Assembly: GCF_000733775.1 (NCBI RefSeq)
Contig: NZ_JPOE01000005.1
Coordinates: 310,001 to 374,000, forward strand
Length of the DNA stretch: 64,000 nt
Direction: 5' to 3'
From: Thiomonas sp. FB-Cd
Lineage (GTDB): Bacteria > Pseudomonadota > Gammaproteobacteria > Burkholderiales > Burkholderiaceae_C
The notes below the pieces were generated by a model. The model searched no databases. It was not told where the DNA came from and saw only the letters and a list, made by a program, of their open reading frames with translations. This document shows, piece after piece, positions 43,497-52,620 of the stretch (the first letter of the stretch is position 1; every line of letters begins with the position of its first letter). The position numbers were made by a program, and so were the translations under genes.

Positions 43497-44862
43497 TGCG
43501 AACATCTCCAGTTTCTTCAACTTGCCAGGTTTGGATTGCATTGTTGTGGTAGACCGAGCGGGTACCGCGGACTTTGCGAAGCTCTTGGTAGGTAGGCTGC
43601 ACCATGCCGGTTTCGTCAACCGCGCGACTTTGCAGGAAAGCCGCCTTGCCGTTCCACACCCAGGGGATGTTGAACCGCGTAAGCGCCTTGTTTTGCACCG
43701 GCCCTTCGATGCGCGCCTGCTGCCAGCTGGACCCGCCGTCGAAAGACACATCAACCCGCTTGATTTTGCCCCGGCCAGACCACGCGATGCCGGTGACGTT
43801 GTAGACACCCTTGTCCATCAGGACCTGGCCGCCGGATGGCGACGTGATGACCGATTTGCACTCCATCACCGACGTGTACTGACGCAGCTTGCCGTCGGGC
43901 ATGAGGTCAACGTAACCCAGGACTTCGTCTTTGGTCGCAAAGGGCGAGGTACCGAGCTTGATGCGGCGCAGATATTTGATCTGCGAGACACCCTCGACGC
44001 CGGGCACGACCAGTCGCATGGGATAGCCGTTCTCCGGGCGCAGCATTTCGCCATTCTGGCCATAAGCCACCAGCACCTCGCCAGAGAGCACGAGCGACAT
44101 CGGAATGGTGCGATTTTCGTGCGATCCATCGGCACCTTCGGCCATGATGAAGCGAACACCGTTCAAGTTGGCGCCGCAGTCCTCCAGCAGCTTGATCAAC
44201 GGCACCCCGGTAAATTCGCTGCACGACACCATGCCGTGCGTGTACTGCACGGTGGGCACAGCCACGTTGCCCCACTCCATTGCGGAGTTGGCGCCACATT
44301 CGATGAAGTGAATGCGCGACACGGGCTGCATGCGCATGATGTCGCCCACTGTATAGACCTTGGGGTTTTTCACCAGATCCTTCTCGCCCATCACCATGAG
44401 GCGATGCTGCGCAGGATCGATGTCATACCAGCCTTGGTGCGAGCGGTTGAAGTGCAGGCCCGACGGCGTGATGATGCCGAACATCCCCTGCAGCGGCGCA
44501 AACGCCACATTAGCCTGGTTGACGGCCGCAAGGCCAGGGCTTATGCGTCGCACCAGATTGGCTTCGTACTTCGAAGGCGTGCCATAGGGCGGCTCGTCGA
44601 CTGGCTTGCCCAGCGTGGTTCCCCACTCGGGCTTGTCCAGAATGAACTTGCTGCCTTTGTCGCCAATCCAGTCCTTGCGCTCTTCAGCGGTGGCGCCGTA
44701 GGCGTTTGCCGCCCCTCCAGCTACCAACGTCGCGCTCGCTGCAGTGAACGCCCGACGCAAGAAGTCGCGCCGACCACCCTGAACCTGCGCGATCTGCTCG
44801 GCTGTCAGGAAGTTTTCCGGTGCTGGACGCAACCGGCCTAGCCTTTTGCTGTAGTCACTCAT
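43474..44862 (-). CDS. soxC: Sulfane dehydrogenase molybdenum subunit SoxC
   Basis: SoxC is a sulfite-oxidase-family molybdoenzyme that oxidises SoxY-bound sulfane. The 462-residue precursor has a Tat signal centred on RRDFLRRAF (residues 31-39) behind an unusually long N-terminal part of 30 residues. The molybdenum ligand is expected to be Cys189 in HFIECGANSAMEW. VSCSEFTGVPL follows, and the C-terminal dimerisation domain starts near GIAWSGRGKIKRVDVSFDGG. ATG 44862 is taken; an extension to 44973 runs through the arsR end and is rejected. soxC starts 23 bp after arsR and overlaps soxD, so it is the first structural gene of the operon. Confidence 0.96.
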   Translation of the reverse strand: MSDYSKRLGRLRPAPENFLTAEQIAQVQGGRRDFLRRAFTAASATLVAGGAANAYGATAEERKDWIGDKGSKFILDKPEWGTTLGKPVDEPPYGTPSKYEANLVRRISPGLAAVNQANVAFAPLQGMFGIITPSGLHFNRSHQGWYDIDPAQHRLMVMGEKDLVKNPKVYTVGDIMRMQPVSRIHFIECGANSAMEWGNVAVPTVQYTHGMVSCSEFTGVPLIKLLEDCGANLNGVRFIMAEGADGSHENRTIPMSLVLSGEVLVAYGQNGEMLRPENGYPMRLVVPGVEGVSQIKYLRRIKLGTSPFATKDEVLGYVDLMPDGKLRQYTSVMECKSVITSPSGGQVLMDKGVYNVTGIAWSGRGKIKRVDVSFDGGSSWQQARIEGPVQNKALTRFNIPWVWNGKAAFLQSRAVDETGMVQPTYQELRKVRGTRSVYHNNAIQTWQVEETGDVRNVQLANS

Positions 44863-44885
44863 CCTCGTACTCGCTTGTTGAAAAG

Positions 44886-45281
44886 CTAAATGCGCCGAGC
44901 CAGGCGCTCTGTTTGGGAAACGGACTCTGGATCGTCCAGCTCGATGGCAATTTGGGTGCAGACTGTCCGGCAAAGCTGGACCGCCTTCTCACTCTGCACC
45001 CGGTAATAAACCTGGTTACCCACCCTCCGCTTGGCAACGATCCCTGCCTGATACAACACCTTCAGGTGCTGCGAAACATTGGGTTGCGTGGAATCGACGG
45101 CCACCATGATGTCGCCGACGCTTTTTTCCTGGTTGCAAATGGCGTTCAGGATGCGCAGACGCAGGGGCGTGGCCAACACACCAAACAACTCCGCCGCCGA
45201 GACAAAAACGCGCTCGGCGCTCTCGTCGTCGTCGGTTGCCGTGTCAAGCAGCGGCAATGGTGGTGAGATTGGCGTGGACAT
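44886..45281 (-). CDS. ArsR-family transcriptional regulator of the sox operon
   Basis: The 131-residue winged-helix repressor has the recognition helix segment STQPNVSQHLKVLYQAGIV at 64-82 and a beta-wing KRRVGNQVYY. Cys49 lies in LNAICNQ, and Cys104 and Cys108 in LCRTVC. Such spacing resembles the persulfide-sensing ArsR proteins (SqrR, BigR, SoxR of other sulfur oxidisers), which form a di- or tetrasulfide and release DNA when reactive sulfur rises. The classical metal motif ELCVCDL is absent. It lies 23 bp upstream of soxC on the same strand with its own promoter and operator-like palindrome. It probably represses itself and the whole sox set. The name soxR is used for equivalents in other species, but I leave the symbol blank. 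Confidence 0.9.
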   Translation of the reverse strand: MSTPISPPLPLLDTATDDDESAERVFVSAAELFGVLATPLRLRILNAICNQEKSVGDIMVAVDSTQPNVSQHLKVLYQAGIVAKRRVGNQVYYRVQSEKAVQLCRTVCTQIAIELDDPESVSQTERLARRI

Positions 45282-45292
45282 CGAATCTACGT

Positions 45293-45308
45293 ATAAGCAA
45301 GAACTTAT
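45293..45308. promoter_or_regulatory. Operator-like inverted repeat ATAAG-N6-CTTAT before arsR-sox
   Basis: Five-bp arms ATAAG and CTTAT flank a 6-nt spacer, 12-27 bp before the arsR start codon and directly after the predicted -10 box. Its AT-rich dyad form and place at the expected transcription start fit an ArsR-type operator. Confidence 0.6.
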
Positions 45309-45310
45309 GA

Positions 45311-45316
45311 ATTGTA
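45311..45316 (-). promoter_or_regulatory. -10 element (TACAAT) of the arsR-sox promoter
   Basis: The minus strand reads TACAAT, one base from consensus, about 30 bp before the arsR ATG. It predicts a start of transcription inside the adjacent palindrome. No good -35 is found (about CTGGAC), as expected for a promoter that may need help or is simply weak. Confidence 0.5.
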
Positions 45317-45364
45317 GGGGACTCAGCCACCCCGTCCAGACCAGCCGCCTAGGATTTTCCCTAG

Positions 45365-47257
45365 TTATTGGTGAGCAATTGCTTCACGGATCTGCTCAAG
45401 CGCAAGCGGATCTTCCAATGTCGTGAGATCGCCCGGATCGCGTTGCTCGCACAAAGCCTGAATGGAACGCCGCAGCAGCTTGCCCGATCGGGTTTTGGGT
45501 AAGAGCGCGACGAAACGCACACGAGCCGGCCGCGCTAGCGCGCCGAGTTGGGTCTGCACCGTCTGCATGATGTCGGCTTCGAGACTAGCGCGACCCGCCG
45601 CATCGGCGATTTTGGAGGTCTCGCGGGGCACCACGAAAGCCATGGCAGACTGTCCTTTGACGGGGTCGGCAGCACCGACGACTGCAACTTCAGCCACCGC
45701 CGGATGGCTGGAGATGCTTTCTTCGATTTCCCGCGTCCCCAATCGGTGGCCCGCAACATTGATGACGTCGTCTGTGCGACCCAAAATTGTGATGTAGCCT
45801 TGCTCGTCGGCGACACCCCAGTCGAAGGTGGAGTACGCCTGCTGCCCGGGGAATGTGGACCAGTAGGTGCTCACGAATCGCTGGTCATCACCCCAGACCG
45901 TTTGCATACAGCCGGGTGGAAGCGGCCAACGGATGGCCACGACACCCTTCTCGCCGGGCGCAACGGGCTCACCTGTTGCCTCGTGCAAAATCTGGACGTC
46001 ATAACCCGGCATGGCCACGCCAGGCGAGCCGAGCTTCGGGGGCAAGGCCTCGACGCCATTGGCGATACCCAGGATCGGCCAACCAGTCTCCGTCTGCCAA
46101 TAGTTGTCCACGACCGGCTTGCCCAATGCTTGCGACGCCCAAGTGGACGTCGGCTCGTCGAGGGGTTCGCCAGCGAGGAAAAGACGCTGCAGCGACGACA
46201 GGTCGTATTTGCGCATGAACTCAGGATCGTATTTCTTGAGCACGCGCAGGGCTGTGGGCGAGGAAAACATCACGTTAACGCGATGTGTCTCGACGAGGCT
46301 CCAGAAGATCCCCGCGTCAGGGCGCAGTGGCGTGCCCTCATACATGAGCGTCGTCATGCCACGCAGCAGCGGCCCATACACGATATAACTATGGCCCACC
46401 ACCCAGCCGATATCGCTGGTGCTGAAAAAGACACCACCCGGATCACCACAGAAAATGTCGCGCATGGAGGCCGCCAGGGCCACGGCGTGGCCACCGGTAT
46501 CACGCTGCACACCCTTGGGCTTGCCCGTGGTGCCTGACGTGTAGAGGATATAGCTCGGGTGCGCGGCGTCGACCCACACGCAAGGCACAAGCGTATCGCC
46601 CACCGTCGCGCATGCAGCCGCGTAGTCGAGATCGCGCCCCGGCACGGGTTGATAGGCATAAAGCCCGCGATCGACCATCAATACCTTTTCCGGCTTATGG
46701 GCCGCGCGCCCGATGGCTTCATCGAGCAACGGCTTATAGGGAACCACACGGCCAGCGCGGGAGCCAGCATCGCTGCTGACCACCAGTTTGGGGCGTGCAT
46801 CATCGATGCGCGTCGCCAGGCTCAGCGCCGCGAACCCTCCAAAAACCACGGAATGAATCGCACCCAGACGCACGCAGGCCAGCATCGCAAACACGGCCTC
46901 CGGGATCATCGGCATGTAAATGAGCACGCGGTCGCCCTGCTCCACGCCCTGCCCGCGCAGGATGGCCGCCATGCGCTGCACCTCGGTGTGCAGCTGCGCA
47001 TAGGTGAGGGTCCGGCTTTGCCCCACTTCGGTCGACTCCCAGATCAAGGCTGGCTGGCTGGCACGCGCAGGCAAGTGACGGTCAACCGCGTTGTGGCACA
47101 GGTTGATCAGTCCCCCCGAAAACCAGCTGGCGAACGGACGCTGGCTGCCGTCCAGCACCTGGTTCCAAGGACGGTGCCAGTCGATCAACGCTGCCTGTTC
47201 GGCCCAGAAAGCCTCCGGTTGCGCGATCGAACGACGGTGGTATTCGGCGTATTTCAT
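45365..47257 (-). CDS. prpE: Propionate--CoA ligase PrpE
   Basis: PrpE activates propionate (and weakly acetate) to the CoA thioester through an acyl-adenylate. The 630-residue protein belongs to the ANL superfamily. The N-terminus YAEYHRRSIAQPEAFWAEQA and FSGGLINLCHNAVDRHL match PrpE rather than Acs. YTSGTTGKPKGVQRD is the phosphate-binding loop, DNYWQTETGWP the adenylate site, and the catalytic lysine is in KTRSGKLLRR near residue 595. A GAGGAGA ribosome-binding site precedes ATG 47257. The gene lies just upstream of the arsR-sox promoter and ends 49 bp before it, so readthrough into sox is possible. Confidence 0.95.
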   Translation of the reverse strand: MKYAEYHRRSIAQPEAFWAEQAALIDWHRPWNQVLDGSQRPFASWFSGGLINLCHNAVDRHLPARASQPALIWESTEVGQSRTLTYAQLHTEVQRMAAILRGQGVEQGDRVLIYMPMIPEAVFAMLACVRLGAIHSVVFGGFAALSLATRIDDARPKLVVSSDAGSRAGRVVPYKPLLDEAIGRAAHKPEKVLMVDRGLYAYQPVPGRDLDYAAACATVGDTLVPCVWVDAAHPSYILYTSGTTGKPKGVQRDTGGHAVALAASMRDIFCGDPGGVFFSTSDIGWVVGHSYIVYGPLLRGMTTLMYEGTPLRPDAGIFWSLVETHRVNVMFSSPTALRVLKKYDPEFMRKYDLSSLQRLFLAGEPLDEPTSTWASQALGKPVVDNYWQTETGWPILGIANGVEALPPKLGSPGVAMPGYDVQILHEATGEPVAPGEKGVVAIRWPLPPGCMQTVWGDDQRFVSTYWSTFPGQQAYSTFDWGVADEQGYITILGRTDDVINVAGHRLGTREIEESISSHPAVAEVAVVGAADPVKGQSAMAFVVPRETSKIADAAGRASLEADIMQTVQTQLGALARPARVRFVALLPKTRSGKLLRRSIQALCEQRDPGDLTTLEDPLALEQIREAIAHQ

Positions 47258-47414
47258 GCTTGGTCTCCTCTTTGTTATAACCCCTCACGTTAGGCAAGCG
47301 AGCTGACGCCCTGCTGACCTCAAACCTTTCGAAGCCGGTGAGCTTGTCCTGGGCCTGGGCGGGCGTGCCCGCTCCATCAGCGGGCGCGTCCAGCGCTCCT
47401 CGAACGCAGCCCCC

Positions 47415-48392
47415 TCAGATGGTCACCACCATGCGCCCACGGGACTGGCCGGCCATGATGCTGGCCGCGGCCTCCAACACCCCGTCCAGAGGCACGTCAC
47501 GGGCCATGCGCTCGAGCTGATTTGCGTCGAGCTCGTCGGCCAGTGCGGCCCAGGCAGCGCGGCGTGCGGCCAACGGCTGCATGACGCTATCCACTCCGAC
47601 CAGAGTCACGTTACGCAAGATGAAGGGGGCCACGGAACTCGGAAAATCCATGCCCTGGGCCAACCCGCATGCAGACACCACGCCGCCCCATTGAGTCTGC
47701 GCACAAGCGTTTGCGAGGATTTGACTTCCCGCCGTGTCCACGACGGCCGCCCAGCGCTCCTTCTGAAGGGGCTTGCCCGGAGCGCTCAAGGTGGCACGAT
47801 CGATGATCTCGGATGCGCCCAATTCGTGCAAATACGATGCCTCATCCTGCTTACCCGTTGCCGCGACCACGCGGTATCCTCTGCGCGACAAAAGGCTCAC
47901 TGCCATACTACCCACGCCACCCGTTGCACCCGTGACAAGCACGTCCCCGTCGGCAGGCTTGACGTCGTGGCGAGCGATGGCCTGAACGCAGAGCATGGCG
48001 GTATAGCCTGCAGTGCCTATGATCATCGCCTGTCGGGTGTCAAACCGCACCGGCAGGGGCACGAGCCAATCACCCTTGAGACTGGCACGCTCTGCGAGGC
48101 ACCCCCAATGCGTCTCGCCAACCCCCCAGCCATTCAGTATCCAACTGTCTCCCGGCTTCCACGCGGCATGACGGCTCTCCAGAACCGTCCCGGCGCCATC
48201 AATGCCAGGCACCATCGGCCACTTGCGGACGACTGGCGCCTTGTTCGTCAGTGCTAAGGCGTCCTTGTAATTGAGGGTCGAGTGCTGAACTTGCACGAGA
48301 ACATCGCCCTCGGGCAACTCACGCTCATCCACATCGCGCAGCTGTGCCTGAAACCCATCGTCACCCTTGCTCAATACCCAGGCCTTGAACAT
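47415..48392 (-). CDS. acuI: Acrylyl-CoA reductase (NADPH), AcuI/YhdH family
   Basis: AcuI reduces the toxic acrylyl-CoA to propionyl-CoA. The 325-residue zinc-free medium-chain dehydrogenase matches the YhdH/AcuI type. STLNYKDALALTNKAPVVRKWPMVPGIDGAG is the family signature, followed by TGATGGVGSMAVSLL for NADPH. ATG 48392 is chosen; an extension to 48557 lacks homology. It is transcribed toward prpE with 157 bp between them, and both enzymes handle propionyl-CoA. Together they can detoxify acrylate from dimethylsulfoniopropionate or 3-hydroxypropionate and produce propionyl-CoA. Whether that is the physiological use here is inference. Confidence 0.92.
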   Translation of the reverse strand: MFKAWVLSKGDDGFQAQLRDVDERELPEGDVLVQVQHSTLNYKDALALTNKAPVVRKWPMVPGIDGAGTVLESRHAAWKPGDSWILNGWGVGETHWGCLAERASLKGDWLVPLPVRFDTRQAMIIGTAGYTAMLCVQAIARHDVKPADGDVLVTGATGGVGSMAVSLLSRRGYRVVAATGKQDEASYLHELGASEIIDRATLSAPGKPLQKERWAAVVDTAGSQILANACAQTQWGGVVSACGLAQGMDFPSSVAPFILRNVTLVGVDSVMQPLAARRAAWAALADELDANQLERMARDVPLDGVLEAAASIMAGQSRGRMVVTI

Positions 48393-48585
48393 CGTCAGTC
48401 TCCACGTCGTTGTCGTTGATCGAACCCTATTGTTCCACCGCCGCGAACATTTGCGCGGCCCACGGTGCGAGGCACGTCGACCCAGTGGCGCTGGACCCAA
48501 GACTCGCCTCAACCCGAATCCGAACGCAGCGATTGGGCAACTTGAGGTTGACGGCACATGGGGTGACAGTTACATTTGCGCGACT

Positions 48586-49335
48586 ATGGGGAAGAGACCA
48601 AGGTACGCACTGCTATGGACTGTTTCGCTCGCCATGTTGGCGTGCTCGGCTGCTGCACGCGCGCAACCCCCTTCCCCGACGACGCCTGACGCGAACGCCG
48701 CGCAAGTTTCTGACGCCAACCCGGGCAATGGCGACACGCTGCAGCAGTGGCTCACGCAGAGTGGCTTGGTTCGGCAAGTGTCCGGCCGCGCTTCCGATCT
48801 TGTCATTAACGCCTTGAGCTTCCTCGGCGTCAGCTACAAATATGGTGGCGATCATGCGTCCACCGGTTTCGATTGCTCCGGTTTCGTGCGCCATGTCTAC
48901 CGGCAGACTCTCGGCCTCGTTCTGCCTCATAACGCTGCACAGCAAAGTCGTGAGGGCGAGAGGATCGCGGAAAATCAATTACGCCCGGGCGATCTCGTCT
49001 TTTTTAACACTCTGCGCCGCGCGTTTTCGCATGTAGGCATTTACATCGGCAATGGTGAGTTCATTCATGCGCCACGCCCCGGCCAAGAGGTGCAGATTGG
49101 CAGTCTCGACAGCCCTTACTGGGCACGGCGTTTCGACGGTGCGCGCCGGCTGATCAGCCGCGCCACCGATGCCGTGCCTGCAGCTCAGGCGACGGCAGTT
49201 GACGCGGCGCACACAGATCATTCAGCCCCAGGGGACGCACCCGATCACCGTTCCATCACGGATCGCTCCAGCCAATCGACCACTGCGCGGCCGGAAGCCG
49301 TCAATTCGACAGCTGTCGCTGAGTCCTCGCGCTGA
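48586..49335 (+). CDS. NlpC/P60-family cell-wall hydrolase
   Basis: The 249-residue precursor has a signal peptide, MGKRPRYALLWTVSLAMLAC..., cut after about AARA near residue 27. The papain-like NlpC/P60 domain carries the catalytic cysteine in TGFDCSGFVRHVY, a His in SHVGIYIGNG and the third polar residue in FIHAPRPG. Enzymes of this family cut D-gamma-glutamyl-meso-diaminopimelate bonds in peptidoglycan. The C-terminal ~55 residues are low-complexity Ala/Thr/Ser/Asp. ATG 48586 sits at the signal peptide; an upstream in-frame start at 48367 is unsupported. It is divergent from acuI and convergent with the pyruvate dehydrogenase E3 gene. Confidence 0.93.
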   Translation: MGKRPRYALLWTVSLAMLACSAAARAQPPSPTTPDANAAQVSDANPGNGDTLQQWLTQSGLVRQVSGRASDLVINALSFLGVSYKYGGDHASTGFDCSGFVRHVYRQTLGLVLPHNAAQQSREGERIAENQLRPGDLVFFNTLRRAFSHVGIYIGNGEFIHAPRPGQEVQIGSLDSPYWARRFDGARRLISRATDAVPAAQATAVDAAHTDHSAPGDAPDHRSITDRSSQSTTARPEAVNSTAVAESSR

Positions 49336-49345
49336 AGGCAAAGCA

Positions 49346-49381
49346 ACTGCTCTCGCCGCAGCAGCATGCGGAGAGAGCAGT
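49346..49381. terminator. Hairpin between convergent NlpC/P60 and lpd genes
   Basis: A 9-bp outer stem (actgctctc/gagagcagt) contains an inner CCGC/GCGG stem, and it sits exactly in the 60 bp between two convergent stop codons. No T-run follows on either side, so it may be a weak or factor-assisted terminator. Confidence 0.45.
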
Positions 49382-49395
49382 GTCGCAATCCACGC

Positions 49396-51198
49396 TCAGC
49401 GCTTGGCAGGTGGCAAATCCGTACAAGAACCCTCTGCCACCTCGGCTGCTAAGCCGACCGATTCTCCCAACGTAGGATGGGGGTGGATCGTGCGCCCGAT
49501 GTCTACGGCATCCGCGCCCATCTCAATGGCTAGTGCGACTTCGCCGATCAGGTCGCCCGCATGCGTGCCAACGATTCCACCGCCAACAATTCGGTGCGTG
49601 TCGGCGTCGAACAGCAGCTTGGTGTATCCCTCGTCCCGTCCGTTCGCGATGGCACGGCCCGATGCCGTCCAGGGGAACAGGCCCTTGGTCACCGCGATGC
49701 CCTGTGCCTTGGCCGAATCCTCGGTGAGACCGACCCAGGCAATTTCGGGATCGGTGTACGCCACGCTTGGGATCACGCGAGCATCGAATGCGCTGCGCGC
49801 AAGCGCCCCATCGCCCTTGAGCTCACCGGCGCAGACTTCTGCTGCCACGTGTCCTTCATGCACAGCCTTGTGCGCCAGCATCGGCTGGCCCACAACGTCG
49901 CCAATGGCATGGATATGCGGCACGTTCGTCCTCAGCTGCTGATCGACCGCAATGAAGCCTCGTTCGCTTACCGCCACGCCCGCCCTGTCTGCGCCAATCT
50001 TGCGGCCATTGGGTGACCGCCCCACGGCTTGCAACACCATGTCGTAACGCTGCGCCTCGGCCGGTGCGCCCTCTCCTTCGAAACGCACCCACACGCCATC
50101 GGGCTTGGCTTCCGCCCCCACCGTCTTCGTCTTCAGCATGATGCGGTCGAATCGGCGCGTATTGAGCTTTTGCCAGACGCGCACCAAATCGCGGTCAGCC
50201 CCCGGCATCAGCCCGTCCAGCATTTCCACGACGTCGAGCCGCGCGCCCAACGTCGAATACACAGTGCCCATTTCAAGCCCAATGATGCCGCCCCCAATGA
50301 TGAGCATCGACTTCGGCATCTGAGCCAGCGCAAGCGCACCGGTGGAGTCAACGATGCGCGGATCGTCCGGAAGGAAAGGCAAGCGCACCGCTTGCGAGCC
50401 CACGGCAATGATCGCGCGCTTGAAGCGAACAACCTGGGTCACACCGGTCTTGTCCTGCGCAACACCTTCCGTAATCTCCACGGCCACATGATGCTCATCC
50501 ACGAAACTACCGTAGCCGCGCACAATGGCGACCTTACGCATTCTGGCCATTGCGCCCAAACCTGCGGTGAGCTTACCCACCACCTTGGTCTTGTGCGCGG
50601 CAAGTTTCGTCCGATCCACAGTCGGTGTGCCAAATGTCACGCCCAAGTCGGCAAAATGCGCGGCCTCGTCCATGACTGCGGCCACGTGCAGGAGCGCCTT
50701 GCTTGGGATGCAACCGACATTCAGGCACACTCCGCCCAGATTTGCGTAACGCTCGACCAAGACGACTTTCAGGCCGAGGTCCGCCGCGCGGAACGCAGCG
50801 GAATAGCCCCCAGGGCCAGCGCCCAGTACCAACAGGTCACATTCATGATCCACGGCGCGAGCATCAATTGACGTGGGCGCGGGCGTGGGCGCCGTCACCA
50901 GCCGCTCGCTCGCCGAGGCAGCCGTTGCCGGCGTTTCGGGTGCCGCCACAGCGGCAGGCGCATCAGCCTCCAGCTCCAAAATCACCGAACCTTCGCTGAC
51001 CTTGTCTCCAATCTTGACGCGAAGGCTCTTCACCACCCCCGCAGCCCCGCTTGGAATCTCCATGCTCGCCTTGTCGCTCTCCACCGTGATCAACGACTGC
51101 TCCAGCGCAATACGGTCCCCCGGCTTGACCAGTACCTCAATGATCTCCACATCCTTGAAATCCCCGATGTCCGGAACCTTCACTTCCATCACTGCCAT
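49396..51198 (-). CDS. lpdA: Dihydrolipoyl dehydrogenase (E3) with N-terminal lipoyl domain, pyruvate dehydrogenase complex
   Basis: The 600-residue protein fuses a lipoyl domain (residues 1-~80, lysine in [11 protein letters not shown]) and an Ala/Pro linker to a full E3. The E3 part has GAGPGGY near residue 133, the redox disulfide in [32 protein letters not shown] for NAD, and HPHPTLGES near the end. E3 proteins of this fused type are known from Ralstonia and Neisseria pyruvate dehydrogenase operons. The first ~97 residues are identical to the start of the E2 next door, coded by a duplicated 309-bp DNA segment. It follows aceF by 45 bp. It is distinct from the unfused E3 of the sucAB operon. 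Confidence 0.96.
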   Translation of the reverse strand: MAVMEVKVPDIGDFKDVEIIEVLVKPGDRIALEQSLITVESDKASMEIPSGAAGVVKSLRVKIGDKVSEGSVILELEADAPAAVAAPETPATAASASERLVTAPTPAPTSIDARAVDHECDLLVLGAGPGGYSAAFRAADLGLKVVLVERYANLGGVCLNVGCIPSKALLHVAAVMDEAAHFADLGVTFGTPTVDRTKLAAHKTKVVGKLTAGLGAMARMRKVAIVRGYGSFVDEHHVAVEITEGVAQDKTGVTQVVRFKRAIIAVGSQAVRLPFLPDDPRIVDSTGALALAQMPKSMLIIGGGIIGLEMGTVYSTLGARLDVVEMLDGLMPGADRDLVRVWQKLNTRRFDRIMLKTKTVGAEAKPDGVWVRFEGEGAPAEAQRYDMVLQAVGRSPNGRKIGADRAGVAVSERGFIAVDQQLRTNVPHIHAIGDVVGQPMLAHKAVHEGHVAAEVCAGELKGDGALARSAFDARVIPSVAYTDPEIAWVGLTEDSAKAQGIAVTKGLFPWTASGRAIANGRDEGYTKLLFDADTHRIVGGGIVGTHAGDLIGEVALAIEMGADAVDIGRTIHPHPTLGESVGLAAEVAEGSCTDLPPAKR

Positions 51199-51216
51199 GT
51201 TCTCGTCTCCAGTTGT
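50908..51216. repeat. Direct repeat copy 1 (lipoyl-domain segment, 5' end of lpd)
   Basis: The 309 bp match 52330-52638 with a single mismatch (50968 C versus 52390 T). They cover the first ~97 codons of the E3 and 18 bp before the start codon, including the ribosome-binding area. The mismatch is silent (GAG/GAA). Confidence 0.95.
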
Positions 51217-51243
51217 GGCGGCATATCGTGTGCATTGCGCGCG

Positions 51244-52620
51244 TTACAGCAACACGCGACGCATGTCGGCGAGTAGCTCACCCAACAGGGTGGTGAAACG
51301 CGCAGCCATCGCACCGTCGATCACCCTGTGGTCGTACGACAGTGACATGGGTAACATCAGCCGTGGCTGAAAGGCCTTGCCATCCCAAATCGGCTTGATT
51401 TGCGATTTGGACATGCCCAGGATGGCCACCTCCGGGGCGTTGATAATCGGGGTGAAGGCCGTTCCGCCCACACCACCGAGGCTGGAAATCGTGAACGAGG
51501 CCCCCTGCATGTCTGATGGCTTGAGCTTGCCTTCACGCGCAGATGCCGCCAACTGCCCCATTTCGGACGCAATCTGGGAGAGCCCCTTTTTGTCCACATC
51601 CTTCAAGACGGGTACGACGAGCCCTTGCGGAGTGTCAGCGGCAAAACCCAGGTGCACATAGTCCTTCAGGACGAGGTTCTCGCCACTCTCGTCCAACGAG
51701 GCGTTGAACGCCGGCATTTGCTTGAGGGCCGAGACGCAAGCCTTCATGACGAAAGCCAGCATGGTGAGCTTCACGCCAGATTTGGTGAGGCGCTCATTGC
51801 TGACCTTGCGGAATTCTTCAAGTTCGGTAATGTCGGCCTCATCAAACTGCGTGACGTGAGGGATCATCGCCCAATTGCGGGCTAGATTCGGCCCAGAGAT
51901 CTTCTTGATGCGCGATAACGGCTCCGTGCGAACGGGGCCGAACTTGGCAAAGTCCACCTTTGGCCAAGGCAGCAGACTTAGGCCAAGGCCCGCCTCCCCC
52001 CCTTTACGCGCCGCACCCACGCCTGCTGCAGCAGCAGCCTGGGTGATGGCCTTGCCTGCCATCACGGCCTTCACGAAGGCCTGAACGTCTTCAGAACTAA
52101 TACGCCCTTTCGGGCCTGTGCCCTTGAGCTCAACCAATGGCACACCGAGTTCCCGCGCCAAGCGTCGCACCGTCGGTGAGGCGTGCGGCAAATGCGCTGC
52201 GGCAGGCCCCGGCACGACAGGCTCCAAGGCCACGGTAGGCGGCACATGCTTGATCGGCTCGGATGCGAAGCCCACGCCCACACTTGCAGGCGCCAATGCC
52301 GCGGCAACTGGAGCGGCTGCAGCCGCGGTGCTCGCCGAGGCAGCCGTTGCCGGCGTTTCGGGTGCCGCCACAGCGGCAGGCGCATCAGCTTCCAGCTCCA
52401 AAATCACCGAACCTTCGCTGACCTTGTCTCCAATCTTGACGCGAAGGCTCTTCACCACCCCCGCAGCCCCGCTTGGAATCTCCATGCTCGCCTTGTCGCT
52501 CTCCACCGTGATCAACGACTGCTCCAGCGCAATACGGTCCCCCGGCTTGACCAGTACCTCAATGATCTCCACATCCTTGAAATCCCCGATGTCCGGAACC
52601 TTCACTTCCATCACTGCCAT
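51244..52620 (-). CDS. aceF: Pyruvate dehydrogenase E2, dihydrolipoyl acetyltransferase
   Basis: AceF transfers acetyl groups to CoA. The 458-residue protein has one lipoyl domain (residues 1-~80, lysine in [11 protein letters not shown]), then an Ala/Pro linker. The E1/E3-binding domain follows (ASPTVRRLARELGVPLVEL, ~150-170, then GRISSEDVQAFV). The catalytic domain ends with YDHRVIDGAMAARF, whose His is catalytic. A single lipoyl domain is fewer than the three of E. coli, and the second lipoyl domain of the complex sits on E3. The first ~97 residues are coded by the duplicated segment. ATG 52620 lies just inside the end of the frameshifted aceE reading and 66 bp after its repaired stop. Confidence 0.96.
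   Translation of the reverse strand: MAVMEVKVPDIGDFKDVEIIEVLVKPGDRIALEQSLITVESDKASMEIPSGAAGVVKSLRVKIGDKVSEGSVILELEADAPAAVAAPETPATAASASTAAAAAPVAAALAPASVGVGFASEPIKHVPPTVALEPVVPGPAAAHLPHASPTVRRLARELGVPLVELKGTGPKGRISSEDVQAFVKAVMAGKAITQAAAAAGVGAARKGGEAGLGLSLLPWPKVDFAKFGPVRTEPLSRIKKISGPNLARNWAMIPHVTQFDEADITELEEFRKVSNERLTKSGVKLTMLAFVMKACVSALKQMPAFNASLDESGENLVLKDYVHLGFAADTPQGLVVPVLKDVDKKGLSQIASEMGQLAASAREGKLKPSDMQGASFTISSLGGVGGTAFTPIINAPEVAILGMSKSQIKPIWDGKAFQPRLMLPMSLSYDHRVIDGAMAARFTTLLGELLADMRRVLL

Noticed and set aside
43285..44841. 518-codon plus-strand frame opposite soxC and soxD
   Set aside because: Antisense to two overlapping genes with clear molybdenum and heme motifs; no own features.
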